Shown in pieces: positions 36,636 through 45,445 of a stretch of DNA of 64,000 nucleotides. Each line of letters begins with the position of its first letter. The first letter of the stretch is position 1. Origin of the DNA: CAYMDP01 sp964389375 (GTDB lineage Bacteria; Bdellovibrionota; Bdellovibrionia; Bdellovibrionales; UBA1609); contig CAYMDP010000006.1 of the NCBI GenBank assembly GCA_964389375.1, positions 29,161 through 93,160 on the forward strand. Reading direction: 5' to 3'. Under the pieces are notes generated by a model, which did no database searches, was not told where the DNA came from, and saw only the letters and a program-made list of their open reading frames with translations. A program made the translations under genes and the position numbers.

Positions 36636-37305
36636 GATACAAAGCCTCTAATACAATTCGAGAGGACATTTTACTTTGCCCCACCCGTCGATCTTCGAAA
36701 ACAATCGGAACTTCTTTGCACTGAAAGCCTTTCTTCAAAGCGCGGTATTTCAGCTCGATTTGGAAACTGTAACCTTCAGAGCGCACTTGGTCTAAACCCA
36801 TTCCCATCAATACTTCTCTGCGCCAAGCATTAAATCCTCCAGTCCAGTCTTTAAGGTGGTACCTAAGGATTCCTCGAGTATAAAGGCTGCCTCCACGGCT
36901 AATGACCTTTCGTCCAAGGCCCCAGTTCACTGTTTTTCCTTCGGGCACCCAGCGTGAGCCCACGACGAAGTCACAGGTTTTTAAAGCTTGAAGGATTTTT
37001 TCAAGGTCGATCGAACGGTGAGAAAAATCCGCATCCATTTCGACTAAAGCCTCATAGCCCTTCTCGAGCCCCCAAGCAAAACCTGACAAATAGGCTTTTC
37101 CCAAACCTTGCTTTTTTTCTCGCAACAAAAGATGGAGATTTGGGATTGAATTTTTCATTTGAAGGACAAGATCCGCAGTCCCATCGGGAGAGCTGTCATC
37201 CACAACCAGAATATCCACTTGAGGATTTCGATCTAATATCGCGGGAACGATGGCTTGAATATTCTCGCGCTCGTTGTAGGTCGGAATGATAACCAGACTT
37301 TTCAT
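36607..37305 (-). CDS. Dpm1-like polyprenyl-phosphate glycosyltransferase (GT2)
   Basis: A 232-residue GT-A enzyme without C-terminal membrane helices. It has IIPTYNERENIQAIVPAIL, the DXD-type VDDSSPDGTADLV and EMDADFSHRS, and the dolichol-phosphate-mannose-synthase-like VVGSRWVPEG, SYSFQIELKYR. Such enzymes transfer a sugar from a nucleotide donor to a polyprenyl phosphate carrier for envelope glycans or protein glycosylation. No partner glycosyltransferases are nearby. Confidence 0.88.
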   Translation of the reverse strand: MKSLVIIPTYNERENIQAIVPAILDRNPQVDILVVDDSSPDGTADLVLQMKNSIPNLHLLLREKKQGLGKAYLSGFAWGLEKGYEALVEMDADFSHRSIDLEKILQALKTCDFVVGSRWVPEGKTVNWGLGRKVISRGGSLYTRGILRYHLKDWTGGFNAWRREVLMGMGLDQVRSEGYSFQIELKYRALKKGFQCKEVPIVFEDRRVGQSKMSSRIVLEALYRVWQIRFQV

Positions 37306-37401
37306 TGTTTAGTCTCACCTTTGTCGCTGTCTGCAATAATCAAGGACCGAGACTAGCACAGGGCTGTCCTTGGTGGCGAGCAAGAATTGGGGGGCAGAGC
37401 C

Positions 37402-37878
37402 CTAAATTGATCGGCTCAAGATATTTTTGGAAGGGGGCTGAGGGGCCTTCTGGGGCAGTTTCTCTCGAGGAGATGCGGCATGGGGCTTTGCCCGCTTTTG
37501 AGGCTGACGCGCCTTCAGAAGACTCCAGAGAGGGGATTTTGAAAATATAAAGCGGGGGTCCGACTGTCGCCCCTCAAAAAAGAGTTTGACCCGAAGGGCC
37601 GCGCTTTCGGGATTTTTTAAATAAAGAACCGGGTCAAATCCGCAATGAGGACAACTTAAACCAAGTCGCCAACGAACTTGCACAAAAATTTCTGCCAGCA
37701 TTAAACTCAAAGAAAAAATCACGATCAATCGAGGATCAAAGCCTTGCCAGAAAATCAACGAGACCAACACTGAAGCCAAGACCGAAAGCAGGACATTCGT
37801 CCAGTCAATATGCTTCTTTTTATAAAGACTTCGCTGTGATTTACAAAATGCGCAGTAACAATTTTCTGATTTCGCCAT
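37402..37878 (-). CDS. Zinc-ribbon membrane protein, function unknown
   Basis: A 158-residue protein. An N-terminal CYCAFC and a central CPHC could together bind one zinc ion. Between them are two membrane helices (NVLLSVLASVLVSLIFW and LIVIFSLSLMLAEIFV). The C-terminus is basic and proline-rich (PQKRAKPHAASPREKLPQKA). No family is recognised. It is divergent from the barrel gene at 37973. Confidence 0.6.
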   Translation of the reverse strand: MAKSENCYCAFCKSQRSLYKKKHIDWTNVLLSVLASVLVSLIFWQGFDPRLIVIFSLSLMLAEIFVQVRWRLGLSCPHCGFDPVLYLKNPESAALRVKLFFEGRQSDPRFIFSKSPLWSLLKARQPQKRAKPHAASPREKLPQKAPQPPSKNILSRSI

Positions 37879-37938
37879 TTGCTAGACCTCTTAATCTTAT
37901 TTTGCCTGGCCTTTGGGGATTATGAAAGACGAGTTTTT

Positions 37939-37966
37939 TTGAATCCTCAATTTTTTTTGCTACACT
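37939..37966 (+). promoter_or_regulatory. Promoter predicted to give a leaderless mRNA
   Basis: TTGAAT (-35, 37939-37944), a 16-bp spacer made largely of T, and an extended -10 TGCTACACT (hexamer 37961-37966). Only 6 nt separate the -10 from the ATG at 37973, so the expected transcription start falls on or next to the A of the start codon. No ribosome-binding site is present before the ATG. Confidence 0.5.
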
Positions 37967-37972
37967 GTTATT

Positions 37973-38617
37973 ATGAAACAAAAAATTGTCCTCCTTTTAA
38001 TAAGTCTTATGTCCTTCAACCTCCTTGCTCAAGTCGAAGAGGATCATATCAGTTACGAGGGAATTCTCTCTGAACTGAGTGCCAGCAATCGATCCACTTT
38101 CGCTCCGGTCAGCGAAGACCCATTTTCTAGTCTTCTTATTCATGGGGGCTTAGGACTTGTTTCTTCCTATGTCAGTGTCGCCCCATCCGGAGGCAAATCC
38201 TACGCAGGTCTTTTGACTGGAGTGGAGGCTTCATTTGGAATAGATCTGTTCTCACGCACCTGGCTTGCGGAAGGAAGTCTAAGATCCTTCGGCAATGAAA
38301 ACTTCGCCAAAGATCTTAAAGTGGGCCTTCGCGAATTTGATCTCAAATTAGTGTACCGAAATCCAATCAGCTCTAAATTAATGGCTCGATTCGGCGGGGG
38401 ACTTTCTGCCAGATACTTGGATGTCGCCGGCCCTGCAATTCAGAATGGTGGCTTCGTTCAAACGACTCCCACCTCGGTTCTGACGACGGGCCTTCATGCC
38501 TATTTATCGCGAGCCATAAGTATAGGGGCGGATGTGTCTTATCGAAGTCCCTTAATTGATGAAACTTTGGAGAGAGCCTCTGTTGACGGCACTTTAAAAC
38601 TCGACGCGCATTTTTAG
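37973..38617 (+). CDS. Outer-membrane beta-barrel protein
   Basis: A 214-residue exported protein with signal peptide MKQKIVLLLISLMSFNLLAQ and alternating-hydrophobicity strands such as SSLLIHGGLGLVSSYVSV, EFDLKLVYRNPI, LMARFGGGLSARYL and ISIGADVSYRSPL. It ends in DAHF, the terminal phenylalanine favoured by the barrel assembly machinery. The start codon is just 6 nt after a promoter -10, without a ribosome-binding site. Followed after 12 bp by the lipase-like gene. Confidence 0.7.
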   Translation: MKQKIVLLLISLMSFNLLAQVEEDHISYEGILSELSASNRSTFAPVSEDPFSSLLIHGGLGLVSSYVSVAPSGGKSYAGLLTGVEASFGIDLFSRTWLAEGSLRSFGNENFAKDLKVGLREFDLKLVYRNPISSKLMARFGGGLSARYLDVAGPAIQNGGFVQTTPTSVLTTGLHAYLSRAISIGADVSYRSPLIDETLERASVDGTLKLDAHF

Positions 38618-38629
38618 GAAGCTCTTAAA

Positions 38630-39313
38630 ATGTTTTTGGCCGCTTCCATTTTAGCTGTTTTTGTTGTCGGCCTAGCCCTTTTCGGAAACTGGCATCGAAG
38701 CCAAAAACGCCCTACCTTCGCACTTCAGAACAATTGCCTCTTGACCAACCACCCTTTAGTTTTTGTCAGTGGCGAGCGCAGTTTGTTTTACTTTGTAAAC
38801 TATTGGAATTGGATTCCTGAGGCCTTAAGAAATCATGGTTACGAAGTTTTTGAGATTCGCCTCCCATGGAAGCTCAAAGCCCGAAAAAAGGCCCTTCTTC
38901 AATTTCTAAAGCATTGCGAAGATCAAGGGCGTAAGATTCATCTGGTGACGGACTTCACCAACCAGGGCATTTTAGATCAACTTCAAGAATCTCAATTAAC
39001 AGCGACACAATCCATCAGCCTGATAAAAGCCGAAGAAAATTTAGGCCCAAGCAAAATCCAGGTGGAGGACCTTAAGCCAAAGTCTCGAGCCTATCGGCTT
39101 GTAGAGCTTAAAAAATCTGATATCGAAATTCGACCTAAACCAATTGACTGGATCTGCCTTGCATTTCACTGTCTGTCTCGTACTTCTGTCAATATTCAGG
39201 ATCTGTTTATCCTTGGATTCGCCAGTCCTCCAAAAAACTCCCGCCTTTTTAAGGAATACCTTAAACTTTCTATCGACCTCGCAGAAGGAGATTTGACTTC
39301 TCGCGCTGAATAA
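38630..39313 (+). CDS. Membrane-anchored lipase-like protein without the catalytic serine motif
   Basis: A 227-residue protein with an N-terminal membrane helix (LAASILAVFVVGLALFG). The segment HPLVFVSGERSLFYFVNYWNWIPEALRNHGYEVFEIRLPW resembles the first strand, oxyanion region and second strand of bacterial triacylglycerol lipases (length of this match about 40 residues, described here in pieces: HPLVFVSG, then PEALRNHGYEVFEI). Where a GHSxGG nucleophile elbow is expected, the sequence is HLVTDFTNQGI. It is therefore probably not a hydrolase. It may bind lipid or act as a structural paralogue. The overall assignment is tentative. Confidence 0.45.
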   Translation: MFLAASILAVFVVGLALFGNWHRSQKRPTFALQNNCLLTNHPLVFVSGERSLFYFVNYWNWIPEALRNHGYEVFEIRLPWKLKARKKALLQFLKHCEDQGRKIHLVTDFTNQGILDQLQESQLTATQSISLIKAEENLGPSKIQVEDLKPKSRAYRLVELKKSDIEIRPKPIDWICLAFHCLSRTSVNIQDLFILGFASPPKNSRLFKEYLKLSIDLAEGDLTSRAE

Positions 39314-39349
39314 AACAAGCTGCAAGAACTGCAACAAGGAATGAGCTCG

Positions 39350-39961
39350 ATGAAAATCAACCGGTCGGTACTTAAAGCGGAAATTAAAGATTCATTCTTT
39401 ACCCTGCTGCAGTTCTTAAGAAATCCAATTAGTGAAATGCAAAAGTTGCCTGAGTGGGAGTGGCCGAAGATGCTACTTCTTCTGGCCGCAATGGCCTCGA
39501 TTTGTGGAGCCATTGCTGGAGTCGTCTCTGGGAATCTCTTTGATATATTCACTCGTCCAATTATTTTACCGATCTCCTCGGTCGTCATGACCGGTATTGC
39601 CTCGGGTTTTTTCTATTATGTTTTTAAATTTTTCTTTCAACGAGAAGTCTCTTATCAAAAGCTCTACACCAATTTGATCTTCGCCAGCATTCCGGCGCAC
39701 ATTTTAGTAATCCTGGATCATTTCTTACGCCCGGCAAGTTTAATTGGATTGGCCGCCGGAGGAATCCTACTGACTGTGGGATTTTCTGCCAACTTTGGAT
39801 TGGACCGAAAAAAAGTCGGCCGCCTTATGGGCGCGATGTTTGGCATCTACTTAGTATTTTGGATTTTTAGCTCAATCAACTTAGGCAAAAGTCACAGGGA
39901 ATACCGCCAAAAAGCAACACCAGAGAGTCTTGAGATCTTAGAAAGAGAACTCCGCGAGTAG
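39350..39961 (+). CDS. Yip1-domain inner-membrane protein
   Basis: About 203 residues. The ATG at 39350 has AAGGA 9 nt upstream; an ATG three codons earlier abuts the same site and is less likely. The protein has an N-terminal amphipathic region with RNPISEMQKLPEW, then about five membrane segments (LLLLAAMASICGAIAGVVSG, PIISS-type segment VVMTGIASGFFYYVF, SLIGLAAGGILLTVGFSA), the layout of Yip1 proteins. A charged tail follows. No function is established for bacterial members. Confidence 0.65.
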   Translation: MKINRSVLKAEIKDSFFTLLQFLRNPISEMQKLPEWEWPKMLLLLAAMASICGAIAGVVSGNLFDIFTRPIILPISSVVMTGIASGFFYYVFKFFFQREVSYQKLYTNLIFASIPAHILVILDHFLRPASLIGLAAGGILLTVGFSANFGLDRKKVGRLMGAMFGIYLVFWIFSSINLGKSHREYRQKATPESLEILERELRE

Positions 39962-40021
39962 TCAAACAAGTGCGCACCTCAGAACCTGATGACTTCTCCC
40001 ACACCCTTTCAGTCCGGCAGT

Positions 40022-40480
40022 TTAAATTAAGCCGGTGCTGCCAAAGCCGGCTTCGCCTCGCTTTGTTTCGCTAAGCTCATCTACTAGCTGAAGTTCGGCT
40101 TGAACAACTGGGCAAATCACAAGTTGAGCGATACGCTCTTGATCTTGAATCACGAAGGGCTTTTGACCCAGATTAATCACAATGATTTTTACTTCGCCTC
40201 GGTAATCCGCATCGACAGTTCCGGGAGTATTTAAAAGAGTCAGTCCCTCTTTGATCGCAAGCCCACTTCGAGGACGCACTTGCATTTCAAAACCCGCGGG
40301 CACCGCAAAGCTTAGGCCCGTTGGGATTAAAGTTCTTTCACCTGGCATCAAGGTCAATGCTGCATCTAAGCAGGCGCGGACATCGATTCCGCTAGCCCAG
40401 GCGGTTTGATATTTCGGAAGCTCCCCTTTAAAGTGAGCAAGCTTTTTAACCTCGAGCGATACTTTATAAAATTCAGACAT
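40022..40480 (-). CDS. dut: Deoxyuridine 5'-triphosphate nucleotidohydrolase
   Basis: A 152-residue trimeric dUTPase that hydrolyses dUTP to dUMP and keeps uracil out of DNA. The five motifs are visible: ASGIDVRA, RPRSGLA, GTVDADYRGE, RIAQLV and the C-terminal phosphate-binding arm RGEAGFGSTG. It is 12 bp after the M16 peptidase gene, completing the order rpsO-pnp-M16-dut also seen in other bacteria. Confidence 0.95.
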   Translation of the reverse strand: MSEFYKVSLEVKKLAHFKGELPKYQTAWASGIDVRACLDAALTLMPGERTLIPTGLSFAVPAGFEMQVRPRSGLAIKEGLTLLNTPGTVDADYRGEVKIIVINLGQKPFVIQDQERIAQLVICPVVQAELQLVDELSETKRGEAGFGSTGLI

Positions 40481-40492
40481 ATTCTCCTCCCT

Positions 40493-41788
40493 TTAAACGT
40501 CAGCAGAATCAAGAATCGACTGGGCCAATTTGGGCTCGATGTCGCCGGCCACCACTAGCCCTAAATTGTCGTCTTTAAAATACTTATCTAAAAAGGCCTG
40601 GATCGAATCTAAACTCATGCCCTCGATCAAATCAATAATCTCTTCTACCGGGCGGTAGCGTTTAAAAATCATTTCGTTAATGCCAAGCGAATTCATTCGG
40701 TTTTCCATATCATCCGCACCCAGTAAAATCTGACCCTTTACTTGAGTCTTAAAAAGTTTTAGCTCTTCTTTTTTAAGTCCCTTTTTCCTTAAAGACTGAA
40801 GCTCTTTAAAAATAAGCTCTACGACTTTGTGAGCTGTTTTTGGAGCGGCTCCAGCATAAATCTGGATCAAACCCGAATCCGTAAAAGCATGCTGATAACT
40901 ATAAATCGAGTAAACAAGGCCCCGATCCTCTCTGACTTTTTGATAAAGTCTTGAAGTCATACCACCGCCAAGTACAGCGTTTACGATATAAGCTTCAAAA
41001 CGCTCTTCATCCTGAAAGCTGCTGGATCCATGACCGACTAAAAGATGAACTTGCTCACTGGGTCGTTTGATAAAATGCCGAAAGGATCCAAGCTTCGGCG
41101 TGTTTGTTTTCACATTGGGCGCCTTAAGCTTCTTTTTACCTAGCGACTTTTCAACGACTTCAACGACCTTGTGATGCTCTACATCGCCGGCCACACTTAA
41201 GATTAAATTTGAGCCCTGATAGTGATCTTTATAATATTGAAAAACTCGAGCGCGATCCATATCCTCAATCGACTTACGAGTTCCCAAGATGGCTTTGGAC
41301 AGAGGATGTTTTTTAAAAGCACATTGGAAGTAAGTATCAAAGATATAGTCTTCAAGATCTTCAGCGGACATATCGATCTCTTGAAGGATAACTTGTTTTT
41401 CTTTTTTTACATCTGCGCTGTCAAATGTCGCATTGCTGACTAGGTCCACTAAAACATCAATCGCCAAGGGTAAATGCTCTTTTAAGGTCGTTGCATGAAA
41501 GCAAGTATGCTCTCTAGAGGTGAAGGCATTTAAATCCCCACCGACTTCTTCAAGACTTTTTGCAATATCAAAAGCTGAGCGAGTCTTAGTCCCTTTAAAG
41601 ACTAAGTGCTCAATAAAATGAGCGGCCCCTTCAAGGCCCGGGACTTCATCCCGAGTCCCAAGATTCACGAATAAACCACAGGCCGTGGCCCGGTTAAAGG
41701 GGTGACGCTCGGTCACCACTCTCACTCCATTAGAAAGAACAGTTTTATTAAAGGTCGGGTCTTGGGAAAAAACTTTATTTGAAGGCAT
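40493..41788 (-). CDS. M16-family zinc peptidase (processing-peptidase-like)
   Basis: About 431 residues. The ATG at 41788 has AAGG upstream and starts 4 bp after the pnp stop; a GTG 18 bp earlier overlaps pnp. The inverted zinc motif HXXEH is HFIEH near residue 60 (GAAHFIEHLVFKGT), with the downstream glutamate in the EIDMSAEDLEDY region. The second domain lacks this motif, as in beta-MPP-like members. No signal peptide is seen, so a cytoplasmic location is suggested. Conserved linkage to pnp is common, but its target is unknown. Confidence 0.88.
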   Translation of the reverse strand: MPSNKVFSQDPTFNKTVLSNGVRVVTERHPFNRATACGLFVNLGTRDEVPGLEGAAHFIEHLVFKGTKTRSAFDIAKSLEEVGGDLNAFTSREHTCFHATTLKEHLPLAIDVLVDLVSNATFDSADVKKEKQVILQEIDMSAEDLEDYIFDTYFQCAFKKHPLSKAILGTRKSIEDMDRARVFQYYKDHYQGSNLILSVAGDVEHHKVVEVVEKSLGKKKLKAPNVKTNTPKLGSFRHFIKRPSEQVHLLVGHGSSSFQDEERFEAYIVNAVLGGGMTSRLYQKVREDRGLVYSIYSYQHAFTDSGLIQIYAGAAPKTAHKVVELIFKELQSLRKKGLKKEELKLFKTQVKGQILLGADDMENRMNSLGINEMIFKRYRPVEEIIDLIEGMSLDSIQAFLDKYFKDDNLGLVVAGDIEPKLAQSILDSADV

Positions 41789-41792
41789 AGCC

Positions 41793-43889
41793 TTACTGAG
41801 GAGCACTTAGAAGAGCTTTTCGGCTCAACTTAATTCTTCCCGCTCGGTCTACATCCAAAACAACCACATCCACTTCATCACCTTCGTTTAAAACGTCAGT
41901 CACTGAGCGAATTCTTTCGTGGGCAATTTCAGAAATGTGCAAAAGACCACTGGTGTTTGGAAGAACCTCAACGAAGGCTCCAAAGTCCATAATCTTAACC
42001 ACTTTGCCGTGATAAGTTTTGCCGACTTCAGCTTCAGCACAAATCGCATTGATCATCTCAATGGCGCGCTTAGAAGCTTTCGGATCCGCAGAGGCCACAT
42101 GAATTGTTCCGTCGTCTTCGATATTAATCTTAACGCCAGTTTGCTCAATAATGCCCTTAACCACTTTTCCGCCAGATCCAATAACTTCACGAACTTTCTC
42201 AGGCTTAATCTTAATGGTTTCAATCCTTGGAGCAAATTCAGAGATCTCGCCGCGAGGTGTGCGAATGACTTTTTCCATTTCGCCCAAGATATGAGCTCGG
42301 CCATCTTTAGCTTGAGCCAAAGCCTTCTCCATAATATCAAAACTGATACTATCAATTTTGATATCCATTTGAAGAGAAGTAATTCCTTCGTTCGTTCCAG
42401 CAACTTTAAAATCCATGTCTCCAAGATGATCTTCATCTCCAAGGATGTCCGAAAGAATCGCAACGTCTGAGCCTTCTTTGATTAGACCCATTGCAATTCC
42501 GGCAACGTTTCCGCGGATTGGAACACCGGCATCAAGCAAGGCCATTGTTCCTGAACATACTGTGCCCATTGAGCTTGAGCCGTTGGACTCAAGAACTTCA
42601 CTAACAACTCGAATCGTGTAAGGAAATTTTTCTTGGCTTGGAAGGACCGCAGCTAAGGCTCGCTCAGCTAAAAAGCCGTGGCCAATTTCTCTTCGGCTTT
42701 GTCCACCGATACGGCCCGTCTCACCAACCGAGAATGGAGGAAAGTTATAATGAAGCATAAACTTCTTCTTCACAGTTCCACCAAGCGCATCAATCATCTG
42801 CTCATCATCACCAGTTCCTAAAGTCACCGCACCCAAAACCTGGGTCTCGCCGCGAGTGAAAAGGCCTGATCCATGGGCTCTTGGAAGAAGAGCCACTTCA
42901 CAAGAGATCGGACGAATATCCGTGCTGCTTCGACCATCAATTCGAGATTTGGTTTTTAAAACTAGTTCTCTAGCCACTTTGTACTTAACGTCCTCAACCA
43001 AGGCTCCTAACTCTTTCTTTCTCTTTGCAAGAATATCTGAAGAAAGATCTTTTAATAGAGCCTCGCTTGCCGACTTCTTGGCCTCATCAAAAGCCTCATA
43101 TCGGCTGCTTTTTTCACGCAACTGTAAAGCTGCAGTAATTTTTGGAGTAATAAGATCTCGAACCGCCTTTTCAAAATCAGGATCAATGACAGGAGGCTCG
43201 AAGCTGCGCTTTTCTTTTCCAGAAAGTTTACGCAATTCATGTTGCGCCTCAAGCACGGGAAGAAAAGAAGTATGACCAAATTTTAAGGCGGCTAGTACAT
43301 CCGACTCACTTAAAAACTGACACTCTCCTTCAACCATCAAAATGCCGTTCTTTGTTCCGGCAAGAACAACGTTCATGTCGGATTTTTCAAGTTCTTCAAC
43401 TGAAGGGTTTGCAACAAACTGACCGTTGATGCGCGCAACCTGAACTGCCGCTGTCGGTCCGTTAAACGGAACATCACTGACGTGAAGGGCTGCAGAGGCC
43501 CCAATGCTCGCCATGATATCGACTGGAAATGATCCATCGTAACTTAAAACAGTCGCGATGATCTGAGTGTCCATGCGGTAGCCTTCAGGAAAACAAGGGC
43601 GAATGGGGCGATCGATCATTCGAGCGGTCAAAGTCGCATTATTTGTTGGGCGACCTTCACGCTTAAAGTAGCCACCGGGAATTTTCCCAGTTGCGTAGAA
43701 TTTTTCTTGAAACTCAACAGTGAGGGGGAAGAAATCAAGGTCAGAGGCACGCTTCGAGGATACTGCTGTCACTAAAACTAAATTGTTGCCACAAGTTACT
43801 AAAACCGACCCGTCGGATTGCTTCGCCAATCGTCCCGTTTCGATGGTCATTTTTTTTCCAGCGAAATCGACACTTACCGTTTGCTTCAT
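41793..43889 (-). CDS. pnp: Polynucleotide phosphorylase
   Basis: A 698-residue trimeric 3'-5' exoribonuclease. Two RNase PH domains (residues 1-220 and 300-540, with RAHGSGLFTRGETQVLGAVTLG) flank an alpha-helical domain, followed by KH (VREVIGSGGKVVKGIIEQTG) and S1 (YHGKVVKIMDFGAFVEVLP) RNA-binding domains. It follows rpsO as in many bacteria. Its leader, 43890-44059, is very AT-rich and contains a 6-bp GC hairpin, a candidate for the RNase processing that controls pnp in E. coli. Confidence 0.96.
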   Translation of the reverse strand: MKQTVSVDFAGKKMTIETGRLAKQSDGSVLVTCGNNLVLVTAVSSKRASDLDFFPLTVEFQEKFYATGKIPGGYFKREGRPTNNATLTARMIDRPIRPCFPEGYRMDTQIIATVLSYDGSFPVDIMASIGASAALHVSDVPFNGPTAAVQVARINGQFVANPSVEELEKSDMNVVLAGTKNGILMVEGECQFLSESDVLAALKFGHTSFLPVLEAQHELRKLSGKEKRSFEPPVIDPDFEKAVRDLITPKITAALQLREKSSRYEAFDEAKKSASEALLKDLSSDILAKRKKELGALVEDVKYKVARELVLKTKSRIDGRSSTDIRPISCEVALLPRAHGSGLFTRGETQVLGAVTLGTGDDEQMIDALGGTVKKKFMLHYNFPPFSVGETGRIGGQSRREIGHGFLAERALAAVLPSQEKFPYTIRVVSEVLESNGSSSMGTVCSGTMALLDAGVPIRGNVAGIAMGLIKEGSDVAILSDILGDEDHLGDMDFKVAGTNEGITSLQMDIKIDSISFDIMEKALAQAKDGRAHILGEMEKVIRTPRGEISEFAPRIETIKIKPEKVREVIGSGGKVVKGIIEQTGVKINIEDDGTIHVASADPKASKRAIEMINAICAEAEVGKTYHGKVVKIMDFGAFVEVLPNTSGLLHISEIAHERIRSVTDVLNEGDEVDVVVLDVDRAGRIKLSRKALLSAPQ

Positions 43890-44010
43890 TATCTACTCCT
43901 TCAGAGTTTACGAGGTCTTTTTTTTTGTGACTTCTCGTTTGCTTTATTAATTATTTACTTAATTTATCTATTATTTATTTTTTTACGACTTAATTTCTTA
44001 AGATTATTAA

Positions 44011-44035
44011 GCGGGACCTGAGAATCAAATCCCGC
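44011..44035 (-). other. GC hairpin in the rpsO-pnp intergenic region
   Basis: GCGGGA and TCCCGC form a 6-bp stem with a 13-nt loop 25 bp after the rpsO stop, followed on the minus strand by TTAATAATCTT. It could be a weak terminator or a processing site between rpsO and pnp. The rest of the gap is AT-rich with no gene. Confidence 0.4.
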
Positions 44036-44059
44036 CATGAAACACAAAGAATATTGGAA

Positions 44060-44329
44060 TTACTTACGAAGACCTAAATCAGAAATTAATTTGATGTACT
44101 TCGCTGAATCTGTACGCTTCAAGTAGTCCAAAAGTTTACGACGGCGGTTGACCATCTTTACGAGGCCTCTTTGTCCATGCACATCATTTTTATTGGCTTT
44201 AAAATGGTCTGATAGACCGCGGATTCTGTGAGTTAAAAGTGCAACTTGCACTTCAGAGCTGCCGGTATCGAGCTCGGATCGTCGATATTGTTTTACTACG
44301 CCTTGTTTACTTAGCTGAACTTCTGCCAT
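44060..44329 (-). CDS. rpsO: Ribosomal protein S15
   Basis: An 89-residue S15 protein of the small subunit, with [23 protein letters not shown] and [18 protein letters not shown], the family's 16S rRNA-binding residues. The ATG has TTGGAGG upstream. It has its own promoter (44397-44425), so rpsO-pnp-M16-dut can be transcribed apart from truB. S15 represses its own translation in other bacteria; no pseudoknot was verified here. Confidence 0.97.
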   Translation of the reverse strand: MAEVQLSKQGVVKQYRRSELDTGSSEVQVALLTHRIRGLSDHFKANKNDVHGQRGLVKMVNRRRKLLDYLKRTDSAKYIKLISDLGLRK

Positions 44330-44396
44330 GGAACCTCCAAAAATTGACCCTCATTAGACCGTTGGCTATTCGCGTCAGAGAGCTTTTAATCGAGTC

Positions 44397-44425
44397 AATC
44401 TAATGTATTGGGTATTGGGGGTCAA
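44397..44425 (-). promoter_or_regulatory. rpsO: Promoter of rpsO-pnp
   Basis: On the minus strand TTGACC (44425-44420) and TAGATT (44402-44397) are separated by exactly 17 bp, matching the -35 at 5 of 6 and the -10 at 4 of 6. The same 17-bp spacing and TAGATT -10 occur at the tRNA-Leu promoter. The leader is about 60 nt. Segments within the promoter (TTGACCC and CATTAGA) have exact complements just before the ribosome-binding site, making an unusual inverted repeat across the region. Confidence 0.55.
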
Positions 44426-44473
44426 GTAGGGATCTGAGGCAAATGAATCTAGACAGTTGGGTGCCAGAAAGCC

Positions 44474-45445
44474 TTAAGTTTTGGCTTCGATTTTTGGAAA
44501 AACCCGTTTGATCGAAGGGCCTTTCAGGGGACGAATTTCGAGCAGCGCCAAAAGCCTTCCTGTATCCGCAGAGAGGACCCGAATCCCCTTAGCTTCCAGT
44601 TGAGAGTTGACCTCTTTTTGGTCCACAATCATGCGGTTCATTAGCTCATGAGAGATTTGCCCGTTCATCAGCATTTTCTCGTCTTTACCGGCAATGATGA
44701 GCCCCTTCCAATGAGGAAGAGCCTGTTTCATCGGAATAAAACTGGGACAGGGCCGGTTTTCGAGGGCCTCCGCGCCTCCGCCAGAAAGCAAGGTCTCCAG
44801 ATCTTCCAGGCGAATCGCCTGATCCACTGAAAAAGGGTAAGAATTCAGCCGCCTTAAAGACTCAAGAACTCCTCCGACTTTAAGGCGAGCTCCTAGCTCA
44901 TCGGCCCAAGCCCGAATATAGCCACCCTTGCTGGTTTTTAACTTAAGCTCGATGCTATCGGGAGTCGAATCCAGCACCTCAATATCAGAAAAATCCATAA
45001 TTCGAACAGGAGCCTCTACATCTTGCTCGGCCCGGGCATATTCATAAAGTTTTTTGCCCTTCACTTTGACCGCTGAAAACATTGGGACCGAAAGCTCGAT
45101 GGCCCCTTGAAGACTGTGTGCCGCAGCAATAAGCTGATCCTGACTTAAATCCACCGCCACTTTTTCGGATAAAACGCCGGTGATATCCAAGGTGTCTGAG
45201 GTCAAACCAAGCCGCACTTTAGCCTGATAGGTTTTATGCTGGCCCAAAAGATAATCCGAGAGTTTGGTCGCCTGACCTAACAAAATAATCAAAAGTCCTG
45301 TCGCCATCGGATCTAAGGTTCCGCAATGACCCACAGATCTTTGGCCCAAAAGTTTTCGAACCCGATGAACAACATCGTGACTAGTGCAGTCTGAAGGCTT
45401 GTCAATCAAAAGCAAGCCATGCGCCTCAAGCTTTAAATTCGCCAT
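44474..45445 (-). CDS. truB: tRNA pseudouridine-55 synthase
   Basis: A 323-residue enzyme that makes pseudouridine 55 in the T-loop of tRNAs. It opens GLLLIDKPSDCTSHDVVHRVR, has the catalytic GTLDPMATGLL, and later the KTYQAKVRLGLTSDTLDITG motif. A C-terminal extension of roughly 60 residues follows the catalytic domain. Its start overlaps the rbfA stop by one base. Confidence 0.94.
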   Translation of the reverse strand: MANLKLEAHGLLLIDKPSDCTSHDVVHRVRKLLGQRSVGHCGTLDPMATGLLIILLGQATKLSDYLLGQHKTYQAKVRLGLTSDTLDITGVLSEKVAVDLSQDQLIAAAHSLQGAIELSVPMFSAVKVKGKKLYEYARAEQDVEAPVRIMDFSDIEVLDSTPDSIELKLKTSKGGYIRAWADELGARLKVGGVLESLRRLNSYPFSVDQAIRLEDLETLLSGGGAEALENRPCPSFIPMKQALPHWKGLIIAGKDEKMLMNGQISHELMNRMIVDQKEVNSQLEAKGIRVLSADTGRLLALLEIRPLKGPSIKRVFPKIEAKT

